In this document: positions 42,154 to 50,207 of the stretch, in pieces
Layout of the letters: every line of letters begins with the position of its first letter
Position numbering within the stretch: position 1 is the stretch's first letter
Assembly: GCA_036268075.1 (NCBI GenBank)
Contig: DATAUV010000120.1
Coordinates: forward strand, 33,243 to 97,242
Direction of reading: 5' to 3'
Length of the DNA stretch: 64,000 bases
Source of the DNA: DATARH01 sp036268075
Lineage (GTDB): Bacteria; Pseudomonadota; Alphaproteobacteria; ATCC43930; CGMCC-115725
Program-made: the position numbers and the translations under genes
Notes under the pieces: model-generated
Database searches by the model: none
Seen by the model: only the letters and a program-made list of their open reading frames with translations
Told to the model about the DNA's origin: nothing

Positions 42154-43475
42154 CGGTCGGCCTTGGTCCGGAAGACGAGGATTTCCACCCGCCGGTTGGC
42201 CTCTCGCCCCTGCTGCGTGGCGTTGTCTTCGAGCGGCTCGCTGTCGGCGCGGCCGTCGACCGCCATGCGGTCGCGTGAGCCCAACGCCTGCGCGAGCTGG
42301 GCCCGGACCGCGGTCGCCCGCGCCAGCGACAGCTCGTAGTTGGAGGGGAATTCGAGCGTGTGGATGGCCTGGTTGTCGGTGTGGCCGATCACCGTCACCG
42401 GCCCCGGCTCGTCGCGCAGCGCGGCGCCGATGCGGTCGATGACGGCGAGGAAACGCGGCTCCAGCGTGGCGCTGCCCGGCTTGAACAGGGCGGTCCCGCG
42501 CAGCCGCACCAGCACCTGCTGTCCGGTCTCCTGCACGGTCACGAGACCCTCGCGGATTTCCGGCTCGAGAAACCCGGCCACCCGATGCGGCGCCGGCGGC
42601 GGAGGCGGCGGCGGCACCGCGACGGCCTGAAGCCGCGGTTGGACGATCTTGGGCACGCCGGCGAGATTGGCGAAAAGCGCATCCGAATCGTATCCCAGCG
42701 CGAGGCGGAACCCGACGAACATCAGCACCAGCAAGGCGACGGCCGACAGCCCGATCACCCATAGCGGGATGCGCGATCCCAGCCGCCGGTGCGGGGCGGC
42801 GACGCCGCGCCAGTGCGGCGACAGCTCGGCCGCGGTCTCGCCCCGCCGTCGTCGGATGAGCCGGTAGAGCCGCCCTCGGATCGTCGCCAAGTCGGCGGCG
42901 CCCTGCGGCAGGATGCGAAAGCGGCCCTGGAATCCCAGCGACAGGCACAGATAGAAAAGCTCGATGACCTCGCCGTAGCTCTCCGGATCGCGCTCGAAAT
43001 GATCGAGAAGCTGAAAGAAGCGCTCGCCGCCCGACGTGTCGTTGTGGAAGCTCCGGGCCATGCTCTGGCTGGCCCAGACGTTCTGCGCGCCCCACGGCGT
43101 GTTGGCGGCGACGTCGTCGACGGTGGCGCACAGCGCGTAATGGGCCGCCCGCTGCACCTCGGGCCGCAGCCCGCTCGCCGCGGCGCGCTTTTCAAACGCC
43201 GAAAAGGCGTCGCGCAGGCGCAGCCGCAGCTCGTCGACATTGTCGTGCGCGATCGTCGAGCCGAGCCGCGAGACGAGCGCCAGGATCGCGGCCGCCGCTT
43301 CCGAGATCGGGCCGAGCCCGCTGGACAGGTCGAGGATCGCCGACGACCCCGGAGAAAGCGCGCCGAGGCGGGGGACGTACGCCTCGGCCGGCAGCTCGCC
43401 CGGCTCGGGCCGGCGCCCGCCCGGGTTCGGGCGGATGATCGTGGTCTTGTCGCCGAACGGGCCTTCGACAGACAT
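42150..43475 (-). CDS. tssL: T6SS protein TssL (DotU/IcmH) with C-terminal OmpA domain
   Basis: A 441-aa fusion. The DotU-type cytoplasmic helical domain ('HYALCATVDDVAANTPWGAQ', 'FFQLLDHFERDPESYGEVIE') is followed by a membrane helix ('LWVIGLSAVALLVLMFVG', around 235) and an OmpA-like peptidoglycan-binding domain ('VIGHTDNQAIHTLEFPSNYE' and 'REANRRVEILV'). The OmpA part lets TssL itself anchor the complex to peptidoglycan, as in evolved TssL proteins. The start ATG 43475 is 4 bases after the tssK stop; earlier codons lack similarity. Confidence 0.94.
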   Translation of the reverse strand: MSVEGPFGDKTTIIRPNPGGRRPEPGELPAEAYVPRLGALSPGSSAILDLSSGLGPISEAAAAILALVSRLGSTIAHDNVDELRLRLRDAFSAFEKRAAASGLRPEVQRAAHYALCATVDDVAANTPWGAQNVWASQSMARSFHNDTSGGERFFQLLDHFERDPESYGEVIELFYLCLSLGFQGRFRILPQGAADLATIRGRLYRLIRRRRGETAAELSPHWRGVAAPHRRLGSRIPLWVIGLSAVALLVLMFVGFRLALGYDSDALFANLAGVPKIVQPRLQAVAVPPPPPPPAPHRVAGFLEPEIREGLVTVQETGQQVLVRLRGTALFKPGSATLEPRFLAVIDRIGAALRDEPGPVTVIGHTDNQAIHTLEFPSNYELSLARATAVRAQLAQALGSRDRMAVDGRADSEPLEDNATQQGREANRRVEILVFRTKADR

Positions 43476-43479
43476 CGGC

Positions 43480-44823
43480 TCAGCCCTTGATCGCCCAGAG
43501 CTCGAGTTCGAGGTCCGGGAAATCGCCGCCGACATGCAGCGCGAGGCCGCCGGTGCCGCCGGGCCGCTGTAGCTGCTTCCAGAACGGCCCGGTGCGGTCG
43601 AGCTCGAAATAGGATGTATTCGCGCGGAACGGCAACTGCCGAGGCACGGCGAGGGCGTGCACCTCGACCCCCGGCAGCGCCGAATTGACGAGCGCGGCGA
43701 TCTGCTCGACCGGGCCGATCTTGATGTTGCGCGGCAGCGTCGCCTGGAGCCGGTCGATCGGCATTTCCGCCCGCGCCGCGAGGACAAAGCTGGCGAAGGC
43801 GAGAAGATTGGGGTCGTTGACGAGCGCGACCTTGATCCCGTAGGGCCGCTGCTGCAGCGGGATCAGCACGGCGGTCTGCTCGATGATCGCGCTGAACAGG
43901 TTGCGCAGCTCGGCGATCACCGGACCGAAGGTGCCCTGCAAATCGTCGTGCCGATAAGCCGGGAACTGGGCGGAGCGCCGCGTGCTGCTCGCGAAGGTGG
44001 CAAGCTCGCCGGCGATTTCGATCGCCCGGGCGTAAAACGCCTCGGGATGAAGCTGCCCCGAATCGGCGGCCATGTGCGCGAGGACCGGCTGATGCCGGTT
44101 CAGGAGCTGGAGCTGGAGAAAATCGTGGACGCTGGCGACGTCCTTGTCCCCGGTCTGCTTGTATCGGCCGGCCACCGCCTCGGCACGGGTGTGGGTCAGC
44201 CCCAGCAACTCGTCGGCAAAGCTCCTGAGCGGTTGCTGGCACGCGCAATTAAGGCACGGCGCGATATACCCGTCGTCGAGCACGACGCTTTTGTCGGGCC
44301 TGACCTCGACGACCCGGGCGACGCCGATCGACTGATAGCCCGACCGGTCGGAGGTTTCGAGCGCATAGCGCAGCCGCAGCTTGCCGATGCGCAGCGGCGC
44401 CCGCGTCTCGGCGCCGGCGACCACGTCCGCGGCATCGAAATCGGCCGCCTCGTAACGCGTGATCCGGTCGTCACGGTCGCGGTCGCCAAATTCCCGGGCC
44501 CCCGGCTGGCGGGCGGGGACGGTCAGGTAGACGATCGCGTTGCGGGTATCCTCGGGCAGCGCCAGCGGCGGCGGGTGGTCTACGTCTCCCGGGATCGCGA
44601 AGGGCGTTCCGTCGGGAAACACCCCGGCCGCCTCGGCCAGGGCGAACTGGCCGGTCCCGAGCAGGGCGCGGTCGAGCACGAGCGAGGTCACGCCCCACGG
44701 GTGCGGACGCAGGTTTTCCGTCCGGCCGCGCACCAGCCGTTCGACATAGCGGTCCTGCTGCTGAAAATGCTGGGTCCGCAGGAACATGCCCTCGGACCAT
44801 ATGACCTTGCTGTCCCAGGACAT
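43480..44823 (-). CDS. tssK: T6SS baseplate protein TssK
   Basis: A 447-aa cytoplasmic baseplate/membrane-complex connector. Start 'VIWSEGMFLRTQHFQQQDRY' is the universal TssK signature; 'YGIKVALVNDPNLLAFASFV' and the end 'FPDLELELWAIKG' also match. The gene starts the tssK-tssL-tssM operon; the promoter region at 44996-45024 lies about 170 bases upstream. Genes for the other baseplate subunits (TssE, F, G) are not in the window. Confidence 0.94.
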   Translation of the reverse strand: MSWDSKVIWSEGMFLRTQHFQQQDRYVERLVRGRTENLRPHPWGVTSLVLDRALLGTGQFALAEAAGVFPDGTPFAIPGDVDHPPPLALPEDTRNAIVYLTVPARQPGAREFGDRDRDDRITRYEAADFDAADVVAGAETRAPLRIGKLRLRYALETSDRSGYQSIGVARVVEVRPDKSVVLDDGYIAPCLNCACQQPLRSFADELLGLTHTRAEAVAGRYKQTGDKDVASVHDFLQLQLLNRHQPVLAHMAADSGQLHPEAFYARAIEIAGELATFASSTRRSAQFPAYRHDDLQGTFGPVIAELRNLFSAIIEQTAVLIPLQQRPYGIKVALVNDPNLLAFASFVLAARAEMPIDRLQATLPRNIKIGPVEQIAALVNSALPGVEVHALAVPRQLPFRANTSYFELDRTGPFWKQLQRPGGTGGLALHVGGDFPDLELELWAIKG

Positions 44824-44995
44824 CGCCCGCCCCGCCGGCTATCGCGCGCGGCTGGAAGCCCGCTCGCGCGGGGTCACGCAGAGGATCGAGCCGTCGATGA
44901 CTGACGAACACGGGATCGTCAGCGGCCTCATCCGAACCCCCCCGATGCGACGCCGTCGCGCTCTCGCATATGGCGCGCATGTATCGCGCCAACCT

Positions 44996-45024
44996 CTATT
45001 ATTTGCGCGCCGCCGCGGTGTCAA
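44996..45024 (-). promoter_or_regulatory. Candidate sigma-70 promoter of tssKLM
   Basis: Read on the minus strand, a perfect TTGACA -35 (45019-45024) and TAATAG (44996-45001) are separated by exactly 17 bases; the alternative AATAAT is 15 bases away. It points toward tssK, whose ATG is 173 bases downstream, and sits just after the end of the tagH gene, suggesting tssKLM has its own promoter. Confidence 0.45.
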
Positions 45025-45044
45025 CCAACGGTTTGGCCGGCGGG

Positions 45045-46415
45045 TCAGAGCTTCTTGACCTGCTCGATATACGCGTCGATGAAGGCGCGGCGAAACCCGC
45101 CCGGGAGGTCGGATTCGATCCCCTCCGCGGCACGGCGGAACTCGGTCTCATAGCTGTCCCACCACGCCGCCTTGCGCGCCGCCGGCAGCAGATTGGCGAG
45201 CAGCCCGCCGGCGTCGGCCAGCCGGCGCACGGTGTCGGGAGACAAGCTCGCGACGAGTGCATTCAGCGCCTGTTGCAGCGCGGCGACCAGGGCCAGTTCG
45301 TGCCCCTTGAGGTCCGCGACCATCTCGTGCAGCGCCGCCATCGGCTCGGCATAGCCCGGCACGTCGGAGATCAGCATCGCCGCCACTACCTGGTTGACAT
45401 CGACGTTGAACTTGAACGGATTGTTGTCGCGCGCGGCGACAACCGTCTGCGGCATCCGGAACGTCGACTTGACCAGCGCGCGCGCGGCAACGAGCTCGCG
45501 GAACCCCGCCACCAGCTCGCGAAAGAGCACGCCGTAGGCGCGCAGCCGGGCCAGGTCGTCACCCGACGGCGGGGCCGCGCCGCTCAGCCCGGCCCCGTCG
45601 AGAAAGGCGCGCATCGCCTCGGCCGCCGCGCCCGACCGCATCGGCGGAACCGTCGGCGGATCGACCGGCCGCATCCGTTCGGGCGCCGGCGCGACCCGCG
45701 GCTGCGGCTCCGGCAGCGGAGATGGCGGCGCCGGCTCGGGCTGCGGCGCGTTCCAATCCGTCGGGATCAGCGGCGGGCGGATGTCGGGCGGGCGAAAATT
45801 GGCGTTGACCGCCGGGGACGGGTCGATCCCGGGCGGGAATTGCAGCCCGGCGCCGGACGGCGGCGCCAACGGCGGAAGATCGGCGGCGGGCGGCAGGCGG
45901 TCCGGCAGCACATCGAACGGCCCGGCGGCCGGCCGGGCCATGTCGAGGCCGAACGGCGACCCCGCCGCGCCCGGCATCAGCCCCGCGAACGGGTTCTCCG
46001 GCGGCGCAGCCACCGCGGGCGACGGCCGCAGCGGCGGAAACAGATCGAGCCGCTCGCTCCCGCCGAACGGCGGCGAGGCCGGCATTGCCGCCTGGGTATT
46101 CAGCTCGACCTGGATGCGGTATTCGCCGAGTTCGAGCTGGTCGCCGCCGGAAAGCTCGGCGCTGACGTTGCGGCCGAGCGGCTCGCGCGCGCCGTTGAGG
46201 CGCGTGCCGTTGGTGCTGACATCGGTGATCGTAAAGCGGTTGCCCACCCGCTCGATCGTGCAATGCACGCGGGACAGCAGGCGCGAGGGATCCGGCAGCT
46301 CCCAGTCGCACTCGGTGCCGCGGCCGATGGTAAAGCGCGCCTGCTCCACTTGCCGCGACTGTGGCGGGCACGACCTGCCCTGATACGCGGTGATCGTGAG
46401 GTTCAGCTCGTCCAT
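45045..46415 (-). CDS. tagH: T6SS-associated FHA-domain protein TagH
   Basis: A 456-aa protein with an N-terminal FHA domain (residues about 25-95: 'ARFTIGRGTECDWELPDPSR', 'SRVHCTIERVG', 'TDVSTNGTRLNG'), a Pro/Gly/Ala-rich linker (about 110-270) and a C-terminal ImpI/VasC domain (about 285-450: 'ARLRAYGVLFRELVAGFREL'). FHA domains bind phospho-threonine, so this is the expected target of the PpkA/PppA pair in post-translational T6SS activation. It is transcribed alone, divergent from an unknown plus-strand gene. Confidence 0.9.
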   Translation of the reverse strand: MDELNLTITAYQGRSCPPQSRQVEQARFTIGRGTECDWELPDPSRLLSRVHCTIERVGNRFTITDVSTNGTRLNGAREPLGRNVSAELSGGDQLELGEYRIQVELNTQAAMPASPPFGGSERLDLFPPLRPSPAVAAPPENPFAGLMPGAAGSPFGLDMARPAAGPFDVLPDRLPPAADLPPLAPPSGAGLQFPPGIDPSPAVNANFRPPDIRPPLIPTDWNAPQPEPAPPSPLPEPQPRVAPAPERMRPVDPPTVPPMRSGAAAEAMRAFLDGAGLSGAAPPSGDDLARLRAYGVLFRELVAGFRELVAARALVKSTFRMPQTVVAARDNNPFKFNVDVNQVVAAMLISDVPGYAEPMAALHEMVADLKGHELALVAALQQALNALVASLSPDTVRRLADAGGLLANLLPAARKAAWWDSYETEFRRAAEGIESDLPGGFRRAFIDAYIEQVKKL

Positions 46416-46608
46416 GCCGATACGGATCGTTTCTCCGCCCTGACCGACCGCGTTACCGCCGGTTCTACACGATGCGCGGGGGCCGGGCGACGGATTTTCT
46501 CCCGCGGCTCGCTGCGTGCTGGCGGGCGGCGCAATAGCCGGCTAAACTCAACCACAGCGTTTGTCCGACCTCGATGAGACAGGCGCAGGGATGGGAGGAG
46601 CGCCCCCG

Positions 46609-47247
46609 ATGGCCAACAGTGTCAACCACAAGACAGCGCCCACCCACCCGGGTCAACCGAATGTCGTGGCCGTCGTCGCCGACCACGTCGCGTCGGCGGT
46701 CGATTCCGGACAGACCGCCTTGAAGGGCGTGCAGTTTTTCTCGGGGTCCGAGGCGTTTCGGCGCTACAACTGGCTGCGCCAGATTCCGACATACAACGTG
46801 GCCGGCGACCTGCGCGGCGTGGTGATCAACGCCAACGCGCGGGTGATCTACAATTTCTCGACCAACGCGCTGAACAAGCTCGACAAGTTCGGCGGGGCGC
46901 TGCTGCTCGCGTCGGTCGCGATCGACCTGGCCAAGCAGACCGGCGAGATCAAGGCGATCGCCGCCTCGAACGCGCCGTGGGAGGTCAAGGCGTCCAAATT
47001 CTCGCTGATCGGCAGCATGACGATCCTGCGCGCCCTCACCGGAATCGTGCCGGCCGGCGCCCACCTGATCGCCCTGTCGCTCGAAGGCTACGCCGGCCTC
47101 GCCGACCAGGCCACCGGCCACTCCCGCACAACCCAAAACGCCCTCTCGGGCCTGCGCGCCACCGACGCCAAGGTGACCTCGTTCTACAACCGGGTCCTCA
47201 ACGCCGATAACGCCTACGACTTCATCCAGACGAAGCTGGTGTTTTAG
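46609..47247 (+). CDS. Unknown protein with two hydrophobic segments, inside the T6SS locus
   Basis: A 212-aa protein; ATG 46609 has GGAGGAG 8 bases upstream. No family recognised. Residues 94-107 (FGGALLLASVAIDL) and 131-166 (start FSLIGSMTILRALTGIVPAG) are hydrophobic hairpin-like segments flanked by polar helices, with no signal peptide. This layout recalls membrane-inserting effectors, or immunity/adaptor proteins, but no evidence separates these. It is the only plus-strand gene between the T6SS structural and effector genes and probably has its own regulation. Confidence 0.7.
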   Translation: MANSVNHKTAPTHPGQPNVVAVVADHVASAVDSGQTALKGVQFFSGSEAFRRYNWLRQIPTYNVAGDLRGVVINANARVIYNFSTNALNKLDKFGGALLLASVAIDLAKQTGEIKAIAASNAPWEVKASKFSLIGSMTILRALTGIVPAGAHLIALSLEGYAGLADQATGHSRTTQNALSGLRATDAKVTSFYNRVLNADNAYDFIQTKLVF

Positions 47248-47413
47248 GGGCGACCGGATCGAAACGGGACGATAACAGGTCGTTTGAAATCACGGCAGCG
47301 CGTTAGGCGTGGTTAGCCCGACTGTGTTGTTACTTCGACAATGCACTCACCATTTCTTCACAAATATTTATAGCATGAATAAGCGAAAAGCACGATGCGT
47401 TGCATGAATTACG

Positions 47414-47671
47414 TCATTTAATTCCTAAAATTGTCAACGAAAATACTGAATACAATTCCCCTACATCTTTATATTTACTTAATGCGCCTTCGTAAAAATA
47501 ATAATCGCATGGAACATCTTCATACAATGGGACCATATCTTGAGTAAAAACCCGATCAAATATAGGCCCCAGCGCCGATAAACATATACTTGCATCTGGC
47601 TCTGTTACTCGGATATCCTCAAGACGCCGTTTCAGTGTTTTAGCGATTCTCCGTAGATCACCAATATCCAT
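47414..47671 (-). CDS. Small AT-rich protein, candidate immunity protein of the adjacent effector
   Basis: An 85-aa acidic protein (MDIGDLRRIAKTLKRRLEDI at the start; 'VPCDYYFYEGALSKY' near the end). Its ATG overlaps the stop codon of the effector by one base (TAATG), the usual tight coupling of toxin and immunity genes. Base composition is strikingly AT-rich versus neighbours, as is the 170-base stretch below it, a common mark of horizontally exchanged effector-immunity cassettes. No family recognised; the immunity role is inferred from position. Confidence 0.65.
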   Translation of the reverse strand: MDIGDLRRIAKTLKRRLEDIRVTEPDASICLSALGPIFDRVFTQDMVPLYEDVPCDYYFYEGALSKYKDVGELYSVFSLTILGIK

Positions 47672-49263
47672 TATAAGCTCCCGACTAGGGCCGGTGCGGT
47701 AAATGCGCTTCGATTTGGCAGTAACACCTGATTGGCGCCGCCAGCGCGGGATATGCTACCCTCGGTGGTTCGCGCAATCACGCTCTGGTAGACATTCGGC
47801 GTGAGGCCGGGTTTCGGACTAACTACGAACACGTCATAATGTTCCCCGACGCTCGCGTTTGGCAACCCAAGCTTATCGGTTGCTAAATCCGGACTATTCT
47901 TGAGAGATAAGAGTTCATCCTTGGTGATCCAGTATTTTGTAATGTCGCTCGGCGTACTACCCGATTTCACGATTTTAAAGAACTGTTCACTTGGATCTGA
48001 CACCGCCCGCATCGTTGGAGGCGCTGTACCGCTACGCAGAAGAGACCTTGCCTGGCCCTTAATGTATGCAGCGCTCGCCGTAGGGTCGCCGGCCTTTAAA
48101 TCGGCTTGCAGCGACCGGCCGACGGGGAGACTGTCAGGATCGACTTTCAAGCCATGAGCCTGAAACTCTCCCGATTCGGGCGGCGCTGAAGGGCGTGAAT
48201 CAATCTCCGGGGGCGCTGCAGGACTCCTCCTCGGCGTCACCTTGAGCGGTGCCTCCGGTTGGCTGCGCAGGGCGATCGGATCGCTGTCGACGCTGGATTT
48301 ACTCAGAGCCGTACCACTCTCATTTCCATCCGCTGCTGCGCGCTTGAGAAGAAGCCCCATAACTGCTGCTGCACCGAGCAATACGATGGCTTGCGCGAGG
48401 TGCTGCGCCGCGGTGTCGAGGTCCTGTTCAGTCGAGGCGTGCGCTACCATTACAAAGAAGGTACCGAGTTGCTGAAGGCCCTCGAAGGCGACAACCCCAG
48501 CAGACAGAAGTCCGAAAGCGAGAAGCCCTACATCGACCACTGGGCCCAGGGGTGTAGCTTGGGCTGCGAGAGCGACAAGTATGGTGGCAGTTATAGCGGC
48601 AAGCGATGTCGGCGAAATCATTTGGTCCCATTCAGCGTGGACCGCCTCGGGAAGATGATTTCCGGTGAGTTTCAGGACTTCAGCGACGACATCAGACAAA
48701 GGCCATTCATGAACGTTTGCCGGGCGGGCGACGCCGGCGGTTAAATTCAACGATGACCAAGTCGGCGATGCGCTCGGTCCAGTGGGACTGCTGCTTGAGG
48801 TTGGGCGGCTCGTGGACGGCCCCTCTCGGGCCACCACCAAGCTGCCTAATGTCCGAACTCCAACTACGCCATCCGCGGTTAGCTTCGCGCTTTTTTGATA
48901 CGCGAGAACGGCTTCGTGGGTACGGGCACCAAAAACCCCATCCACCACGAGACCGCTACTGTCGCAGGCATTGAGCATGACCTGGATCTTCTTGATCGCC
49001 GGCGCCGCGTTGCCCTGCCTGAAGGCCGGCAGGCGAATCGGTGCTGTCCGGTAAGCATCTCGCATCCGATCTTCAGGATGCGAAATCGCGCCGGGCGGCG
49101 ACTGAGATCGCCGCCCATGCCAGCCCCTCAGCTTTTGTGGGGGATCATAACCAATCCGGGGTGCCAGAGGTCCCGGCCTCGGCGACAGCAGGCGCACCAT
49201 AGTGCCGTCATCCGGCACATCGTCGGGGTGACCCCGCCCCATGGGTCCGGGAATTCGAGCCAC
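47671..49263 (-). CDS. Candidate T6SS effector: peptidoglycan-binding domain, hydrophobic middle, novel C-terminal toxin domain
   Basis: A 530-aa protein directly after a PAAR gene. Residues about 78-143 are a PG_binding_1 domain ('AIKKIQVMLNACDSSGLVVD', 'GVVGVRTLG'); 221-270 and 288-308 are hydrophobic helices; from about 390 to the end is a polar, likely toxic domain ('QFFKIVKSGSTPSDITKYWI', 'EHYDVFVVSPKPGLTPNVYQ', 'GGANQVLLPNRSAF'). No nuclease or lipase motif is recognised. Composition becomes AT-richer toward the 3' end. GTG 49263 is 12 bases from the PAAR stop; a later ATG at 49065 is possible. Delivery by VgrG/PAAR is inferred from order. Confidence 0.7.
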   Translation of the reverse strand: MARIPGPMGRGHPDDVPDDGTMVRLLSPRPGPLAPRIGYDPPQKLRGWHGRRSQSPPGAISHPEDRMRDAYRTAPIRLPAFRQGNAAPAIKKIQVMLNACDSSGLVVDGVFGARTHEAVLAYQKSAKLTADGVVGVRTLGSLVVAREGPSTSRPTSSSSPTGPSASPTWSSLNLTAGVARPANVHEWPLSDVVAEVLKLTGNHLPEAVHAEWDQMISPTSLAAITATILVALAAQATPLGPVVDVGLLAFGLLSAGVVAFEGLQQLGTFFVMVAHASTEQDLDTAAQHLAQAIVLLGAAAVMGLLLKRAAADGNESGTALSKSSVDSDPIALRSQPEAPLKVTPRRSPAAPPEIDSRPSAPPESGEFQAHGLKVDPDSLPVGRSLQADLKAGDPTASAAYIKGQARSLLRSGTAPPTMRAVSDPSEQFFKIVKSGSTPSDITKYWITKDELLSLKNSPDLATDKLGLPNASVGEHYDVFVVSPKPGLTPNVYQSVIARTTEGSISRAGGANQVLLPNRSAFTAPALVGSL

Positions 49264-49275
49264 CTACCGCGCGCC

Positions 49276-49566
49276 CTAGCTAATAAGCACCGTCGGGTCC
49301 CCCACCACGATGACCCCGCCATGCACGGTCGAATCGCCGATGCGGGCGGCGGGGCTGCCGCAGATGATGACCTTGCCGCTGCCGGTGGCGATCACGTCGG
49401 GCGGACCGATGCAGACGAGCATGTCGCCGATCCGCGCCGCCGGGAGGCCGCCGATCAGCACGGTGACGGCGCAGGGTCCGGCGATCGGGCCGCCGACATG
49501 CGGCACGACCCCGGTCACCATCGGGCACACATGCATGTCGGTGAGGCGCGCGGCGGGCATGCCCAT
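49276..49566 (-). CDS. PAAR-domain spike-tip protein
   Basis: A 96-aa single PAAR domain: 'GMPAARLTDMHVCPMVTG', 'GPCAVTVLIGGLPAARIGDM' and 'GSGKVIICGSPAARIGDSTV' show the repeated P-A-A-R signature, with His/Cys residues that bind zinc at the cone tip. PAAR proteins sharpen the VgrG spike and carry effectors. It lies between the DUF6931 gene and the putative effector on the same strand. Confidence 0.92.
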   Translation of the reverse strand: MGMPAARLTDMHVCPMVTGVVPHVGGPIAGPCAVTVLIGGLPAARIGDMLVCIGPPDVIATGSGKVIICGSPAARIGDSTVHGGVIVVGDPTVLIS

Positions 49567-49581
49567 CTTTGGCGGCTCCGG

Positions 49582-50202
49582 TCAGCCCGGCGCGTCGACG
49601 CGGCCGTTGCCGCCGCGGGCGATGTCGAGCGCCTGGGCGATGAAGAGGCGGTATTTTTCCGGCGCCCGGTCGGGCTCGCGCTGCACCGCGCCGAGCAGCA
49701 CCGCGCCGGCGACGGCGCCGGCCGTGAGGGTGTCGCCGGGCGGCACCACCGGCGCGTCGGGCGGGGCGAGGCTGCCGTCGCTCCAGAATGCCGCGACCGC
49801 GGCCCAGCTCGCCGGGTTGTCGAGCCCCGCGGCGTTTGCGCTCGCCATCGCGGCGCGGCGGCTGTCCTCCTCGGGCTTGTAGACCCAGGCCTCGGCGGCG
49901 GCGAGCGCGTCGGCCTGCGGTTTCGGCGCGCCCTCGCCCAGCGCCGCGCGCGCCGCGAGGCACGCCCACCATACCGCCTCGCGCTTTGGCAGCGCATAGG
50001 CGAGAAACCGCACGGCGTCGGGAAAGAGCCCGCCTGCGCACAACCGGTCGACAAAATCCCGGGGCGGCAAGGCGGGGTCGAACACCGCGCGCCCCTCATC
50101 CGACAGCGGGAACAGCGCACAAATCTCCGCCGGCGGTCTGCCGATCTTTTTCAGCTCGGCCGGCGGCCCGGCGGGGGGCACGGCGGGGATCGATTGGGCC
50201 AT
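49582..50202 (-). CDS. DUF6931-type T6SS-associated protein
   Basis: A 206-aa protein of the DUF6931 kind, with 'FVDRLCAGGLFPDAVRFLAY', 'ALPKREAVWWACLAARAALG' and 'AAEAWVYKPEEDSRRAAM'. These proteins are regularly encoded between VgrG and PAAR genes, suggesting an adaptor or chaperone for spike loading, but the role is not established. Start ATG 50202 is 5 bases after the vgrG stop, so translation is likely coupled. The sequence is helical, without a signal peptide. Confidence 0.75.
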   Translation of the reverse strand: MAQSIPAVPPAGPPAELKKIGRPPAEICALFPLSDEGRAVFDPALPPRDFVDRLCAGGLFPDAVRFLAYALPKREAVWWACLAARAALGEGAPKPQADALAAAEAWVYKPEEDSRRAAMASANAAGLDNPASWAAVAAFWSDGSLAPPDAPVVPPGDTLTAGAVAGAVLLGAVQREPDRAPEKYRLFIAQALDIARGGNGRVDAPG

Positions 50203-50207
50203 CGCTT

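Noticed and set aside
42154..43131. Upstream extension of the tssM frame
   Set aside because: It overlaps tssL out of frame and is Arg/Ala-rich; TssM similarity begins at ATG 42153.
46465..47136. 223-codon minus-strand frame opposite the unknown 212-aa gene
   Set aside because: Arg/Asp/Val-rich shadow composition; the plus-strand frame has a strong ribosome-binding site and balanced composition.
48259..48744. 161-codon plus-strand frame opposite the effector
   Set aside because: No start signal or domain; the minus-strand effector has a recognisable peptidoglycan-binding domain.
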